Positions 28,244 through 37,742 of a stretch of 64,000 nucleotides of DNA are shown here, one piece after another. Location: NCBI RefSeq assembly GCF_014253065.1, contig NZ_JACLZK010000001.1, forward strand, positions 558,001 through 622,000. The letters run 5' to 3'. Under the pieces are notes generated by a model. The model was not told the DNA's origin. It was given only the letters and a program-made list of their open reading frames with translations, and ran no database searches. Numbering within the stretch: position 1 is the first letter of the stretch; each line of letters starts with the position of its first letter. The position numbers and the translations under genes are program-made. Source of the DNA: Campylobacter massiliensis (GTDB taxonomy: Bacteria; Campylobacterota; Campylobacteria; Campylobacterales; Campylobacteraceae).

Positions 28244-29063
28244 CTTGCTACTCATCGCCAAACTAGACGTCGCCGAGTCGCTGCGCTCGCGCTGGTTTCT
28301 CATCTATATGCTAGTTTTTATGGGGCTTATCGTTACTTTTATTTTTAGCGGCGTGACGGACTCGCGGGTGCTCGGCTTTAGCGGGCTTACGCGGCTTTTG
28401 CTGCTTTTTATCCAAATTTGTATCATCATCGTGCCCATTTTTATCCTCATCTCGACCGTGCGCAGCATCAGCGCCGACCGCGATACGAACCTGCTTGAGT
28501 ATATGCTTAGCTTTCCCGTTAGCCTGGGCGAATACTATTTCGGTAAGGCTTTGGGGCGTATTTTCGTCATTTTCGTGCCGCTTTTGCTCTCTTTTGCAAT
28601 TGCGGTGATTGCGGGGCTAGTTAAAAAAATAGAAATCCCGTGGAATATCCTAACCCTCTACACCGCCCTACTTTTCGCGCTTAGCTTCGTGTTTTTGTCG
28701 TTTGGATTTCTCATCTCATCAATGATCAAAAATCAAGAAATGGGTCAAGGCGTCGCATTTTTACTCTGGCTTATCTTGCTGGCGTTTTTAGATCTCGCGC
28801 TGATCGGCTTTTTGATGAAAAGCAACGTGCGCGAGGATATCATCTTTTTTATCGCGCTCATTAACCCCATCGAGGTCTTTAGGATTGCGGCGATTAGCCT
28901 GTTTGATCCGAATTTAGCCGTGATCGGAGTGGCGTCGAATTTCGTATTAAACAACTTTAGTGCGTTTGGATTTGTGATTTACTCGATTTTTTATCCGCTG
29001 ATTTTAGGCGCGATTATGCTTGTCGGGGGGTATTTTATCTTTAGCAGCAGGGATTTGGTGTAA
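28236..29063 (+). CDS. nosY: NosY, ABC transporter permease
   Basis: 275 residues with six hydrophobic segments, in the ABC-2 type arrangement (AKLDVAESLRSRWFLIYMLVF at the start; SADRDTNLLEYMLSFPVS between segments 2 and 3). It is the last gene of the nos operon in the window; no nosL follows. A pair of hairpins built on AAATTT words separates it from the convergent acyltransferase gene. Confidence 0.92.
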   Translation: MRNLLLIAKLDVAESLRSRWFLIYMLVFMGLIVTFIFSGVTDSRVLGFSGLTRLLLLFIQICIIIVPIFILISTVRSISADRDTNLLEYMLSFPVSLGEYYFGKALGRIFVIFVPLLLSFAIAVIAGLVKKIEIPWNILTLYTALLFALSFVFLSFGFLISSMIKNQEMGQGVAFLLWLILLAFLDLALIGFLMKSNVREDIIFFIALINPIEVFRIAAISLFDPNLAVIGVASNFVLNNFSAFGFVIYSIFYPLILGAIMLVGGYFIFSSRDLV

Positions 29064-29144
29064 ATTTGACTCGTTTGCTGAGTCAAATTTACGTTATTTC
29101 GCTAGCTTTTGCGGGCTTAAATTTAACTCGCAAATTTAAGCCCG
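29060..29144. terminator. Two hairpins of facing AAATTT words between convergent genes
   Basis: GTAAATTTGACTC (29060-29072) and GAGTCAAATTTAC (29080-29092) are perfect 13-base arms around a 7-base loop. CGGGCTTAAATTT (29112-29124) and AAATTTAAGCCCG (29132-29144) are another perfect 13-base pair, followed by TTTC. Together they should terminate transcription of nosY and of the convergent gene ending at 29206. Confidence 0.75.
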
Positions 29145-29205
29145 TTTCGTCGAATTTGCAAATTTAGGGCGTCAAATTTCGCCGCCCCAAATTTACCGCT
29201 CAAAT

Positions 29206-32200
29206 TCACGCTTCCTCCGCAGCGCCCAAATTTCCCTCGCCCAAGGCCAGCTGGGCCGCTAGCTTTTTGCTTGATTTAAAGTCCACTTTGCCCGTTCCCA
29301 GCACCGGTACGGCATCTACTTTGTAAATCTTTGAAGGCTGCATGATGGACGGTATCGCAGATGCCCTGATGCGCGCACCCAGCTCCTCCTCGCCGATCTC
29401 ACCGCTAAAGAGCATGACGACTTGCTCGCCCTTTTTCTCGTCGGCGACGTTGGTGCAGACAAAGGTCGCCTCATCGCCCAGCACGGATGAGATTTGAGCC
29501 TCGACCGCGCCCAGGCTTATCATCTCGCCGCCGATTTTAGCAAAGCGAGATAGCCTATCCGTGATCGTTAGGAAGCCCGCCTCGTCCAAAAAGCCGATGT
29601 CGCCGCTGTTATAGTAGCGCACGCCGTCTAGCTCGACAATCGCTTCTTTCGTGCGCTCCTCGTCCTCGTAGTAGCCCTTCATCACCTGATGGCCGCCGAT
29701 TAGGATGAGGCCCGCCTGCCCGTTTTCTAGCTTTGCTAGGTTTGTAGGATCGCAGATTCTTATTATCGTGCCCGCAGTCGGTAGACCCACGCTGCCCTCT
29801 TTTGAGAAAACAAGCTCTTTAAAAAACTCGGGCTCTAGCACGTTTGCGGTATTTACGCTAACGACGGGCGAGGTCTCGGTCGTGCCGTAGCCTTCGTAAA
29901 TTTCGACGCCGAATTTCATCTTAAACTCGCGCTTAACGGCTGCGTTTAGCTTCTCCGCGCCGGCGATCGCGTAGCGGATCGTAGAAAACATCAGCGGATT
30001 TAGCTTTTTGTTTTTGGTGTAGAGCCTAAAAAACGTCGACGTGCCAAACATTATCGTCGCGTGGTATTTAGCAACCATCTTGCCCACGGCAAAGGCGTCT
30101 GTGGGATCAGGCACGTGAGCCGAGGCGATACCCTCGCTAAGCGGAAAAAAGGTCGCCGCAGTAAGCCCAAACGAGTGAAATATCGGTAGCGACGCTAAGA
30201 TAACGTCGTTGCCGTCCGTGTTTACGATCTCTGAAATTTGCTTGATGTTAGCCATTATGTTTTTATGCGTTAGCACGATGCCCTTTGGCGTGCCTTCGCT
30301 GCCGCTGCTAAAGAGTATCGTTGCATCATCGTCGATGCGAACGTCGCGAAAATATATAAGCTCAAGCAGCCAGCGCGGCATCAAAATCGCCTTTAGCATC
30401 GCGCAAATTTTATCGGCTTTGCTTATGCCCTGCGCGACGTCTTCGAGGTAGATTAGTCTGCCCTTTAGAGATTCTTCCAGCTCAAAGCCGCGAGCCTTTA
30501 GCTTGGCGATAAACTGGCGCGACGTGATTATGCTTCTTAACCCAGCCTTGTCCGCGCAGCCGATCAAATTTTGCTCGCTAAGCGTGTAGTTTAGATTTAC
30601 GCTTATCTTGCCTCTGATAAATAGTATCAAATTTATAATGCTACCCATCACCGAGGAGGGCAGTATCACGCCGACGTTTCGCTCTTTTAAAAACGCAAAT
30701 TTAAATTTGGACAAAAATACTAGCACCGTCGCGATAACCTTGAGATTGTTTAGATCAGCGCCCGTGCTATCTACCATCGAGCGTTTAAACAGATTTGCTT
30801 TAGCGTGTTTTAGCCAGCTAAACTGCATAGGCTCAAGGGTTTTTAGATACTCGGCCCAGCTAAAAAACGACAGCTCGACGACCTTTTCGCGCACCTGCGG
30901 GGCTTTGGTTTCAGGTGCCAAAGGCGCGCCGAAGCTCACCCTGATAGCGCGCTTGCCGTCTATTTTACGGCTGATCTTTTGGTAGTATTTTTGAGCGCGC
31001 GAGAAGCTCGAACCCCAAAGACCGCGCAGATAAAACGGCACGATGACGGAGTTCGTATCGCTTGCGGCTATCTCGTAACCGTGCGCGAACTCGTCTATCT
31101 GGCCGTTATAGCTGATGTGACCCTCAGGAAACAGCGCCACCACGTCGCCAGCGTCTAGGCACTCACGGATCTTTTCTAGCGCGCTTTTGCTCGCTCCTGC
31201 TCCTATCGGGATCACGTCAAATAAATTTAACAGCCATTTTAGGTACCAAATTTCATAAAAGCTCTTATGCATCGCAAATCTGATCGGGCGCGGAGAGGCC
31301 ATCTGCAGTACCGCCCAGTCTATCCAGCTCATGTGGTTGCCAAGTAGCAACACGCCGCCTTTTTGCGGGATATTTTCGACGCCGTCGACGTTGATCGTGT
31401 ATCCGATCCTAAAAAACGGCATGATAAGCAAACGAGTAAAAAGATGCGGCAGGTACTTTATCGCTACCAGCGCGCAGATAAGCACGCTAAAAGAGGTAAT
31501 GACGAAGATTCCCGGCGTACTAACCGCAAATATGCTAAACGCCATCGCAAGCAGTAAAAACGCCGCCATAAAGATGTTTTGGATAAAGTTACTGCCCGCT
31601 AGCGTGCGGCCCATCTGCTCTTCGGGCGTGAAAAACTGGATATTTGCGTTTAGCGGCACGATGAAAATGCCGCCGCTAAAACCGAACAAAAACGATGCCA
31701 GCGTCATAAACGCAGCACTTGAACCCTGCGCGAACATAAGCAGCGAAACAAAAAGCCCGAGCGCGCCAAAAGGCACGATGCCCATCTCGATGTGATTTTT
31801 CGAGTAGCTGCCCGCTAGCGCCGAGCCGGCGACTAGACCGATGGTGCTAACGGCTAAAATAGCCTGCACGATCATGACGTTATTATCCGCGCTCATAGCC
31901 TTGTAGTGAGCGGGGAAAACGGCGATAACCAGCTGCGCCACCGCCCAGAAAACAGAAAGTCCCAGCGTACATAAAAAGGCGTTTTTGTTGTTAAAGATGT
32001 GCTTCGTGTTTTCTTTTAGGTAGCCTAGTTTAAAGTACTTTTTCGCGTCAAATTTAAGCTCCGCGTCGGTTGCCTCGAAAAACGGAATCTTAAACGTAAA
32101 AATCGTCTCGGCTACCGAGCAAACAAAAAGTATTGCGCCGATAAACCAGACCGATTTTATCATCTCACCGGCATCCGTACTAGTAGCGGCGTAGCTCTCA

Positions 32201-32688
32201 AAAATCGCCGAGAAAACAAACGAACCAAGCAAAATCGCTACGATAGTAAAGGCCTGCACGATACCGTTTGCCGCGCCCAGCTTTTCTGCGCCTACGATTT
32301 TTTTGATAAGGCCGTATTTGGCGGGGCTATATACCGCGCTTTGCACCGCTAGCAGCAGCGTCGTGCCAAACGCCACGTAAAACCAGCCGCAAAGGTAGCT
32401 TATAGTGATAAAAAGCGTGAGTAAAATTTCGCTCGCCGCCGCGTATCTCGTGATGCGGGTGCGCGAAAATTTATCGTTTAAAAAGCCCGAAACGCTAAAA
32501 AGCATGATGTAGGGCAGCAAGATTAGCAAATTTACGAGCGAAGTCAGGATGATCTGTAAATTTTCATCCTCGATGCTCTTAAAAAGTATGTTTTGGATCG
32601 TGATCTTGTGGCCAAGATCGACGACCGCGTTGATAAACATAACTATCAAAAAGGGCAAAAAGCCCCTAACCGAAAAAACGCCTTTCAT
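29206..32688 (-). CDS. Fused lysophospholipid transporter / acyltransferase / acyl-ACP ligase (LplT-PlsC-Aas)
   Basis: 1160 residues with three domains. About 1-420 is a 12-segment major facilitator domain (LplT-like). About 430-620 is a PlsC-type acyltransferase with NHMSWID (HX4D) and LFPEGH. About 640-1150 is an AMP-forming acyl ligase with ILFSSGSEGTPKGIVLTH and YNSGDIGFLD. E. coli encodes this phospholipid repair pathway as separate LplT and Aas proteins; the full fusion is common in Campylobacter. It should import 2-acyl lysophospholipids and re-acylate them. The start overlaps the MerR-type gene by 4 bases. Confidence 0.92.
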   Translation of the reverse strand: MKGVFSVRGFLPFLIVMFINAVVDLGHKITIQNILFKSIEDENLQIILTSLVNLLILLPYIMLFSVSGFLNDKFSRTRITRYAAASEILLTLFITISYLCGWFYVAFGTTLLLAVQSAVYSPAKYGLIKKIVGAEKLGAANGIVQAFTIVAILLGSFVFSAIFESYAATSTDAGEMIKSVWFIGAILFVCSVAETIFTFKIPFFEATDAELKFDAKKYFKLGYLKENTKHIFNNKNAFLCTLGLSVFWAVAQLVIAVFPAHYKAMSADNNVMIVQAILAVSTIGLVAGSALAGSYSKNHIEMGIVPFGALGLFVSLLMFAQGSSAAFMTLASFLFGFSGGIFIVPLNANIQFFTPEEQMGRTLAGSNFIQNIFMAAFLLLAMAFSIFAVSTPGIFVITSFSVLICALVAIKYLPHLFTRLLIMPFFRIGYTINVDGVENIPQKGGVLLLGNHMSWIDWAVLQMASPRPIRFAMHKSFYEIWYLKWLLNLFDVIPIGAGASKSALEKIRECLDAGDVVALFPEGHISYNGQIDEFAHGYEIAASDTNSVIVPFYLRGLWGSSFSRAQKYYQKISRKIDGKRAIRVSFGAPLAPETKAPQVREKVVELSFFSWAEYLKTLEPMQFSWLKHAKANLFKRSMVDSTGADLNNLKVIATVLVFLSKFKFAFLKERNVGVILPSSVMGSIINLILFIRGKISVNLNYTLSEQNLIGCADKAGLRSIITSRQFIAKLKARGFELEESLKGRLIYLEDVAQGISKADKICAMLKAILMPRWLLELIYFRDVRIDDDATILFSSGSEGTPKGIVLTHKNIMANIKQISEIVNTDGNDVILASLPIFHSFGLTAATFFPLSEGIASAHVPDPTDAFAVGKMVAKYHATIMFGTSTFFRLYTKNKKLNPLMFSTIRYAIAGAEKLNAAVKREFKMKFGVEIYEGYGTTETSPVVSVNTANVLEPEFFKELVFSKEGSVGLPTAGTIIRICDPTNLAKLENGQAGLILIGGHQVMKGYYEDEERTKEAIVELDGVRYYNSGDIGFLDEAGFLTITDRLSRFAKIGGEMISLGAVEAQISSVLGDEATFVCTNVADEKKGEQVVMLFSGEIGEEELGARIRASAIPSIMQPSKIYKVDAVPVLGTGKVDFKSSKKLAAQLALGEGNLGAAEEA

Positions 32689-33335
32689 TTGTTCTCCTTT
32701 TTGTAGGCATCGAATGTGTGAAAATTTAAGATGTAGGGTTTTAGGATCAAGATATTATCAAAAATGAGCTTTAAGGCCGCGTTTTTATCCTTTGCTTTCG
32801 CGTAAATTTCGCGCGCGCACTCGGCTTCGATTTTGGCCGTTTGTTTGGCTAAATTTATATAGGTCCGTAAAATTTCCTGCCCGCGCTCGCTCTTTTGCGT
32901 CTCTAGCACGATTTGCAGGATCTCGACCTCTTTTTCCGTTAGCTTGCCGCCGCGCATAAAGATAAATCCGTCTTTTATAAATTTATCCAGCTCAGCCTGG
33001 CTGATACCCAGCCTCTCGCACGCCTGCTCGGCGCTTAGCGTCTGGGCGAAATTTGACCCCATAAAGGTATCTAGCGAATCAAAAAGCGCCTCGTAGCAGC
33101 GCTTAAAGCTAAAGCCCTTTTGCTGCGTGAGCGCCTTGACCTCTTTTAGACTGAGGTGGAAGTTGCTCTGGACGTATTTGATGAAATTTAGCATCAAAAG
33201 CGTATCCTCGCCGTACTGATGCACGTTGTCTTTTACCTTCACGGGCTCTGGCAAAAGCCCTTCCTTGACGTAAAAGAGTATCGTTGATTTGGGCGTTTGC
33301 GATAGTTCGCAAAGCTCGCTCATCTTGTAGCTCAT
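32685..33335 (-). CDS. MerR-family transcriptional regulator
   Basis: 216 residues. The N-terminal winged helix is visible (MSELCELSQTPKSTILFYVKEGLLPEP, followed by YGEDTLLMLNFIKYVQ), with VRLSL-like SLKEVKALTQQKG next. The long C-terminal half is helical and may bind a small ligand; only one cysteine-containing segment is seen, so it is unlikely to be a metal sensor. It is co-transcribed with the acyltransferase fusion (4-base overlap) and divergent from the amidohydrolase, either of which could be its target. Confidence 0.85.
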   Translation of the reverse strand: MSYKMSELCELSQTPKSTILFYVKEGLLPEPVKVKDNVHQYGEDTLLMLNFIKYVQSNFHLSLKEVKALTQQKGFSFKRCYEALFDSLDTFMGSNFAQTLSAEQACERLGISQAELDKFIKDGFIFMRGGKLTEKEVEILQIVLETQKSERGQEILRTYINLAKQTAKIEAECAREIYAKAKDKNAALKLIFDNILILKPYILNFHTFDAYKKENK

Positions 33336-33409
33336 CTCTTTCCTTTCGTTAATTTTGACGAAATCTTACGCAAATTTAGCTTAGAAAATCATAAAGCGTA
33401 AAGCATCAC

Positions 33410-33438
33410 TTGACACTTTTTAAAATTTAGGCTATGAT
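33410..33438 (+). promoter_or_regulatory. Strong sigma-70 promoter for the amidohydrolase
   Basis: TTGACA (33410-33415), a 17-base spacer and TATGAT (33433-33438), about 28 bases before the start at 33466, with AAAGGAG between. A full -35 box is unusual for Campylobacter promoters. It lies in the divergent region with the MerR gene. Confidence 0.7.
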
Positions 33439-33465
33439 TTCGCCAAATTTTAAAAAGGAGAAACG

Positions 33466-34857
33466 ATGTTTCGAGATGTTTTTTACCGCGCGAACGAGCG
33501 CTTGGACGCTTTGGGTTTTAGTACAAATTTGATAGACGGAAAAACGGCGACAAACTTGGCCCGAGCAAACGCCGCAAGCCTTGGCTTAGTAGCTCGCAAA
33601 ACGGAGGCAAATTTAACTCGCGCAAATTTAACCGAGCAAAACGCGCGGACAAATTTGAGCTCAAATTTGAGAGCGAGCGAGACGGCCGCGCCAAAAACGC
33701 TCGGGTTTTGCCAAAACGCGGCAAGTCAAATTTACGCCGAAAGCAAACGCGCTCAAACTAGCGTAAATTTGACGGCAAACGAAGCAAATTTAAGCGGATT
33801 TTCATCGGGCAAATTTAACGAAATCGCCGTGCGGGAGAGCGAACTTAGCGGCTTGCAAAGCGCAAATTTAACGCAGATAAAAACCGTCGATATCCACTCG
33901 CACTTGCTTAGCGCGGATGTGAAATTCGACCGATTTTACGATAAGCTAGCGCTTGCGTTTTTCGCTAAAAAATTTGACATAAACAGGCGCGAGCTTATAA
34001 AAAACGGCTTTGAGGGCTACAAAAGCAACTTCGCGCGGCTGATAAAAAGCTCGAATTTCGTCCAAAAGTCCGTGGTTTTCGGCGTCGATGCGAAATTTGA
34101 CGAGAGCGGAAACCTCGTGCACAAGGACAAAACCGTCTGCGCCTCAAACGAGGATGTTTTTGCCTTTTGCGAGCAAAATCCAAACGAGGTCGTTCCGTTT
34201 TTTAGCGTAAATCCAAACCGCAAAGACGCGCTAAATTTGATCGAAAAATACCACAAAATGGGCTTTAAGGGCGGCAAACTACTGCACTCGTACTGGGAGA
34301 CGGATCTAAACGACAAGCGCTACGAGCCCTATTTTAGGCTACTTAGCGAGCTTGGGCTACCGCTTGTTATCCACGTGGGCAACGAAAGCTCGCTCGCCTC
34401 AAACAAGGCGCTTGAGGGCATCGAGCAGCTAAAATCTCCGCTAAATCTTGGTTGCCGCATCGTCTGCGCTCACATGGGCGCTTCAAGCGACGGCGCTTTC
34501 ACGGCGCTTTCTAGGGACCCAGAAAAATTCGGCGCAAATTACTTCACGCTACTTGGCTGGCTACGCGAATTTGACGGGCTTTACGCCGACGTCTCGGCGC
34601 TACTTTGCATAAACAAGGCCCGTATCCTGCCGCATCTAAAAACCCAAACCCAAATCCACGACAAAATCCTTTTTGGCACCGATTTTCCCGTGCCTTTTAG
34701 CGTGATTTTAAGCAGCTACGACCTGCCGTTTCGCGATCGGCTGGCGCTAAACCGCATCCAAAATCCGCTCGATCGCTACGTGCGCGCGATGAGTTTGTAT
34801 TTTGGCGAGGATTCGCCGATTTTTAGTAACTATAAAAAGATTTTGGGGGAGATTTGA
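33466..34857 (+). CDS. Amidohydrolase-2 family protein with a low-complexity N-terminal insertion
   Basis: 463 residues. From about 142 onward it is a metal-dependent amidohydrolase (PF04909-like): VDIHSHL metal site, FSVNPNRKDAL, LVIHVGNESS, VCAHMGAS and ILFGTDFPVPF with the conserved metal-binding D. Substrate unknown. Residues about 27-140 are low complexity (TEANLTRANLTEQNARTNL and so on), encoded by closely spaced AAATTTAAC/AAATTTGAG words, and precede the first metal-binding motif. The start has AAAGGAG and a strong promoter, so the long form is probably made. Confidence 0.8.
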   Translation: MFRDVFYRANERLDALGFSTNLIDGKTATNLARANAASLGLVARKTEANLTRANLTEQNARTNLSSNLRASETAAPKTLGFCQNAASQIYAESKRAQTSVNLTANEANLSGFSSGKFNEIAVRESELSGLQSANLTQIKTVDIHSHLLSADVKFDRFYDKLALAFFAKKFDINRRELIKNGFEGYKSNFARLIKSSNFVQKSVVFGVDAKFDESGNLVHKDKTVCASNEDVFAFCEQNPNEVVPFFSVNPNRKDALNLIEKYHKMGFKGGKLLHSYWETDLNDKRYEPYFRLLSELGLPLVIHVGNESSLASNKALEGIEQLKSPLNLGCRIVCAHMGASSDGAFTALSRDPEKFGANYFTLLGWLREFDGLYADVSALLCINKARILPHLKTQTQIHDKILFGTDFPVPFSVILSSYDLPFRDRLALNRIQNPLDRYVRAMSLYFGEDSPIFSNYKKILGEI

Positions 34858-35004
34858 GCTTGGATTTGGGTGCAAATTTAATAGTGGGTGTGCAAATTTG
34901 AGCGCAGCTGGTAAAATTTGCATGTATTTTGACGGCGTAGCTTAAATTTCAACTTTTAAGTGCATAAAAAGCAAATTTAAGCCGCCGCCTTAAGATAAAT
35001 TTTG

Positions 35005-35613
35005 CTAATTTGCTTGGTTCGGCGTTGAGTTTTTATTTTCTGCTCCGTCTTTGTATCTGTTTATATCTTTTTTGTATTTTTCGGCTTCTTTTTTGTCCGA
35101 CTCTAGCCAACTTTTAAACTCACTCGAAGTAAGCCGCCTGCGATCGTCTATCGGTTTGCCGCTTTCGTCAAAGTCGGCTCTACGAACTCTACAGTTAAAA
35201 TTTTTCGACGCTTCTTGCGGATACTTAGCATCCAAAAGGCAAAAATTTAAATTCGGTTCGGATATATTTAAAATCGCGTTCGCACATCTGCGCGGGCCGT
35301 TTATTATTTCATGATCAGAAAGCCTCAAAAGCGAGCGCACGAGCACGCCGCCGTAAGCCTCTTTTGAGCTCTCAAAACAGATATCGAAACCAAAGTTATG
35401 AAAAAATATGTCGCCGGTGCTCGACACTCGTTTGTAGGTGTTTTTATCTGCACTCGTATAAATTTCGATCTCTGCAAAAGCGAATTTTTCGCTCGCAACC
35501 TCTAGCACATAGTTTTCCAGCAAATCGCGCATAAAATTTTCTATCTTTTCTTGGGTCGCCTTATTTGGGTCTAAACGAGAAAAAATTTCTTTCATTTTTT
35601 GATCGCCTTGCAT
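35005..35613 (-). CDS. Hypothetical protein
   Basis: 202 residues (about 196 from an internal ATG at MKEIFSRL). No signal peptide. The middle part (FFHNFGFDICFESSKEAYGGVLVRSLLRL, then GPRRCANAIL) looks like a folded domain, vaguely reminiscent of glycosylase-type DNA repair proteins, but I would not assign it. The C-terminus is charged and probably disordered (EAEKYKKDINRYKDG). It stands alone between the amidohydrolase and the TPM genes on the minus strand. Confidence 0.6.
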   Translation of the reverse strand: MQGDQKMKEIFSRLDPNKATQEKIENFMRDLLENYVLEVASEKFAFAEIEIYTSADKNTYKRVSSTGDIFFHNFGFDICFESSKEAYGGVLVRSLLRLSDHEIINGPRRCANAILNISEPNLNFCLLDAKYPQEASKNFNCRVRRADFDESGKPIDDRRRLTSSEFKSWLESDKKEAEKYKKDINRYKDGAENKNSTPNQAN

Positions 35614-35732
35614 TTTTACTCCTATTTTTTATTTTACGCTCAATGGCAAATTAAAGTCCCGCTTTATCGAGGTCGCGCTAAATTTGATTATTTTTTTAAA
35701 TTACTTAAATTCGACGCTAGATTTTAAAGCAG

Positions 35733-36689
35733 CTACCACCTGCCGCTAGCTCCGCCTCCACCAAAGCCTCCGCCTCCACCGCTAAATCCGCCCCCGGAGC
35801 TTCTACCGCTTCCGCTAGAGCTACTACTGGAGCCGCTCGACGATGAGCCTCCTCCGCTACCTCCGCTACCGACCTTCACGTCTTTAACAAGATAGTAAAG
35901 TCCCGCGGCGATCCCGAGTACGACGGCGAGTTGAGCCGTGATATCCTCGATACCGAAGCATAAATTTACAAAAAGGCCGATGATGCTAGCGACCATGACG
36001 CTAAGGCCGATATTCATGATCATATCGCCCAAAAAAGCCGATGCGATTATCGCCGCGATACCGCCCATTATGCCGTAGACCTCTATGGGCATATCATAGT
36101 CGCCCTTAGCTTCTATCTCCTTTTTCACCCCCTCATCCCCATCAAGTAGAGCGATGATCTTTTGTATGCCTATGTTTATACCGTTTTGGATATCGCCTTT
36201 TTTAAACTCAGGGATTATGTAGTAGTTTATTATACTACTGCTAAGAGCGTCTGTTAGAGTACCTTCTAGACCGTATCCTACCTCTATGCGTACTTGTTTG
36301 TCGTTTGGAGCTACTACTAATACCACTCCGTTATCTTTACCTTTTTGTCCTATGCCCCAATGTCTAGCTAGTTCTAGGGAGTACTCTTCTATTTGAGCGT
36401 TACCTAGAGATTTTATAGTAACTACTACTACTTGATTAGTGGTGTTGTTTTCATGAGTAGCTAGCATGGTTTCTAGTTCGTCTTTGATAGATGGACTTAG
36501 TACGTTTGCTTGATCTACTACTCTACCAGTTAAGGCAGGGAAATTTGAACTCTTTTCGTTTGACGTTTGAGTAGTAGTTTCTTTTACGGTTAGGTTTTGT
36601 TCGGTAGCATTACCTGCTGCCGATAAATTTATAGCCGTAAGTCCTAAAAGCGTAAAAACGCAAAATAAAGTAGATAAAATGCGTTTCAT
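35733..36689 (-). CDS. TPM-domain protein, copy 1 (YgcG family)
   Basis: 318 residues. Signal peptide about 1-24, TPM domain about 48-170 (FPALTGRVVDQANVLS; VVVVTIKSLG; WGIGQKGKDNGVVLVVA; VRIEVGYGLEGTLTD), membrane segments about 205-260, and a glycine/serine-rich tail ending GGGASGRW. TPM proteins are exported or membrane proteins, often paired with LemA; the biochemical role is unclear (some are reported as phosphatases or photosystem assembly factors). Bases 36111-36702, covering its first two thirds, are identical to copy 3. Confidence 0.85.
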   Translation of the reverse strand: MKRILSTLFCVFTLLGLTAINLSAAGNATEQNLTVKETTTQTSNEKSSNFPALTGRVVDQANVLSPSIKDELETMLATHENNTTNQVVVVTIKSLGNAQIEEYSLELARHWGIGQKGKDNGVVLVVAPNDKQVRIEVGYGLEGTLTDALSSSIINYYIIPEFKKGDIQNGINIGIQKIIALLDGDEGVKKEIEAKGDYDMPIEVYGIMGGIAAIIASAFLGDMIMNIGLSVMVASIIGLFVNLCFGIEDITAQLAVVLGIAAGLYYLVKDVKVGSGGSGGGSSSSGSSSSSSGSGRSSGGGFSGGGGGFGGGGASGRW

Positions 36690-36702
36690 TTTTGTACCTT
36701 GG
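36111..36702 (-). repeat. 592-base direct repeat, copy A (identical to 38244-38835)
   Basis: By line-by-line comparison this stretch is identical to 38244-38835. It runs from a few bases upstream of the start codon through about residue 193 of the TPM gene. The two genes diverge abruptly at the 3' boundary and just upstream of the ribosome site. Confidence 0.9.
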
Positions 36703-36714
36703 AATTATTAGTCT

Positions 36715-36752
36715 GCGTCAAATTTAGCCGTAGTAAAGCTCAAATTTGACGC
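36715..36752. terminator. Hairpin of facing AAATTTGACGC words after TPM copy 2
   Basis: GCGTCAAATTT (36715-36725) and AAATTTGACGC (36742-36752) are perfect 11-base arms around a 16-base loop and abut the stop codon of the TPM gene at 36752. Confidence 0.55.
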
Positions 36753-37708
36753 TATTTTTTAGAGCCGCGCGACCACCATTTGCCGCTGGCTCCACCTCCG
36801 CCAAAGCTTCCGCCCCCTCCGCTAAATTTACCTTTAGAGTCCTTGCTGCTTGCGATATCTATATCCGGACCGCTGTATCCGATGCTATCGTCGCTAGAGC
36901 CTTTATTTTCTTTGGCTAGCACACCTCTTAAAGCCAGGCCAAAAAGTATCGCAGAAAGCGCAGCCGTTATCCAGCCTCTGGCGGCGAAATCCTCGATGCC
37001 CAATCTCGGCGCGGCCCAAAGCGAGATAGCACCGCCCGCAAACGCGCTAACTCCGATCATGGCGCACGCTTGACCGATTATGCCGAAGAAATTTCGCACG
37101 AGCAACAGCAGTGCGCCAAATAACATCACGTAGCCCTCTACCGGAAATTCGCTTAGTTTTTCTATATCTTTTTTGACGGCTTCATCGCCATCAAGCAGCG
37201 CGACTATCTTTTGCGCGCCCATCTTTATACCGCCCTCTATGTCGCCTTTTGTGAGCTCGGGAACGATGTAGTTATCGATGATGGCTTCGCCGAAATCTTC
37301 CGTTATCGTGCCCTCTAGGCCATGTCCGACCTCTATATGCGCCTGCTTACCGTTTAAAGAGACGACTAGCAGTACGCCGCTGCTTTTGCCTTTTTGCCAA
37401 ACGCCCCAGTGTTTACTAAGCTGCGAAGAGTATTCATCGATACTTACTCTGCCCGTAGATTTTATCGTGACGACTGCGACTTGATTTGTGGTGTTGTTTT
37501 CGTGAGTAGCGAGCATGGCCTCTAGTTCGTCTTTTACGGCCGGGCTTAGCACGCCCGCCTGATCGACCACCCTACCCGTTAAAGCAGGGAAATTTGGCTG
37601 ATCGACGATTTTTTGAGGCTCTTGCGTCTCGTCCGAAGGGCCCAATAACAAAAGTCCTAAAACAAGCGCAATAACGACGTATAAAGTATTAATTAAAATT
37701 CGTTTCAT
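36752..37708 (-). CDS. TPM-domain protein, copy 2 (diverged)
   Basis: 318 residues with the same plan as its neighbours: N-terminal membrane segment (about 5-24), TPM domain (FPALTGRVVDQAGVLSPAVKDEL; QVAVVTIKSTG; WGVWQKGKSSGVLLVVS), two membrane segments and a Gly-rich tail ending GGGGASGKWWSRGSKK. It matches copies 1 and 3 well in protein but has diverged widely in DNA, so it did not take part in the recent homogenisation. It lies between the two near-identical copies. Confidence 0.85.
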   Translation of the reverse strand: MKRILINTLYVVIALVLGLLLLGPSDETQEPQKIVDQPNFPALTGRVVDQAGVLSPAVKDELEAMLATHENNTTNQVAVVTIKSTGRVSIDEYSSQLSKHWGVWQKGKSSGVLLVVSLNGKQAHIEVGHGLEGTITEDFGEAIIDNYIVPELTKGDIEGGIKMGAQKIVALLDGDEAVKKDIEKLSEFPVEGYVMLFGALLLLVRNFFGIIGQACAMIGVSAFAGGAISLWAAPRLGIEDFAARGWITAALSAILFGLALRGVLAKENKGSSDDSIGYSGPDIDIASSKDSKGKFSGGGGSFGGGGASGKWWSRGSKK

Positions 37709-37742
37709 TTTCGCACCTCATCCATGACGCCCAAAAAGGCGC

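Noticed and set aside
35005-35613. Assignment of the unknown protein as a 3-methyladenine DNA glycosylase
   Set aside because: Only a loose resemblance around GGVLVRSL and GPRRCANAIL; catalytic residues cannot be placed.
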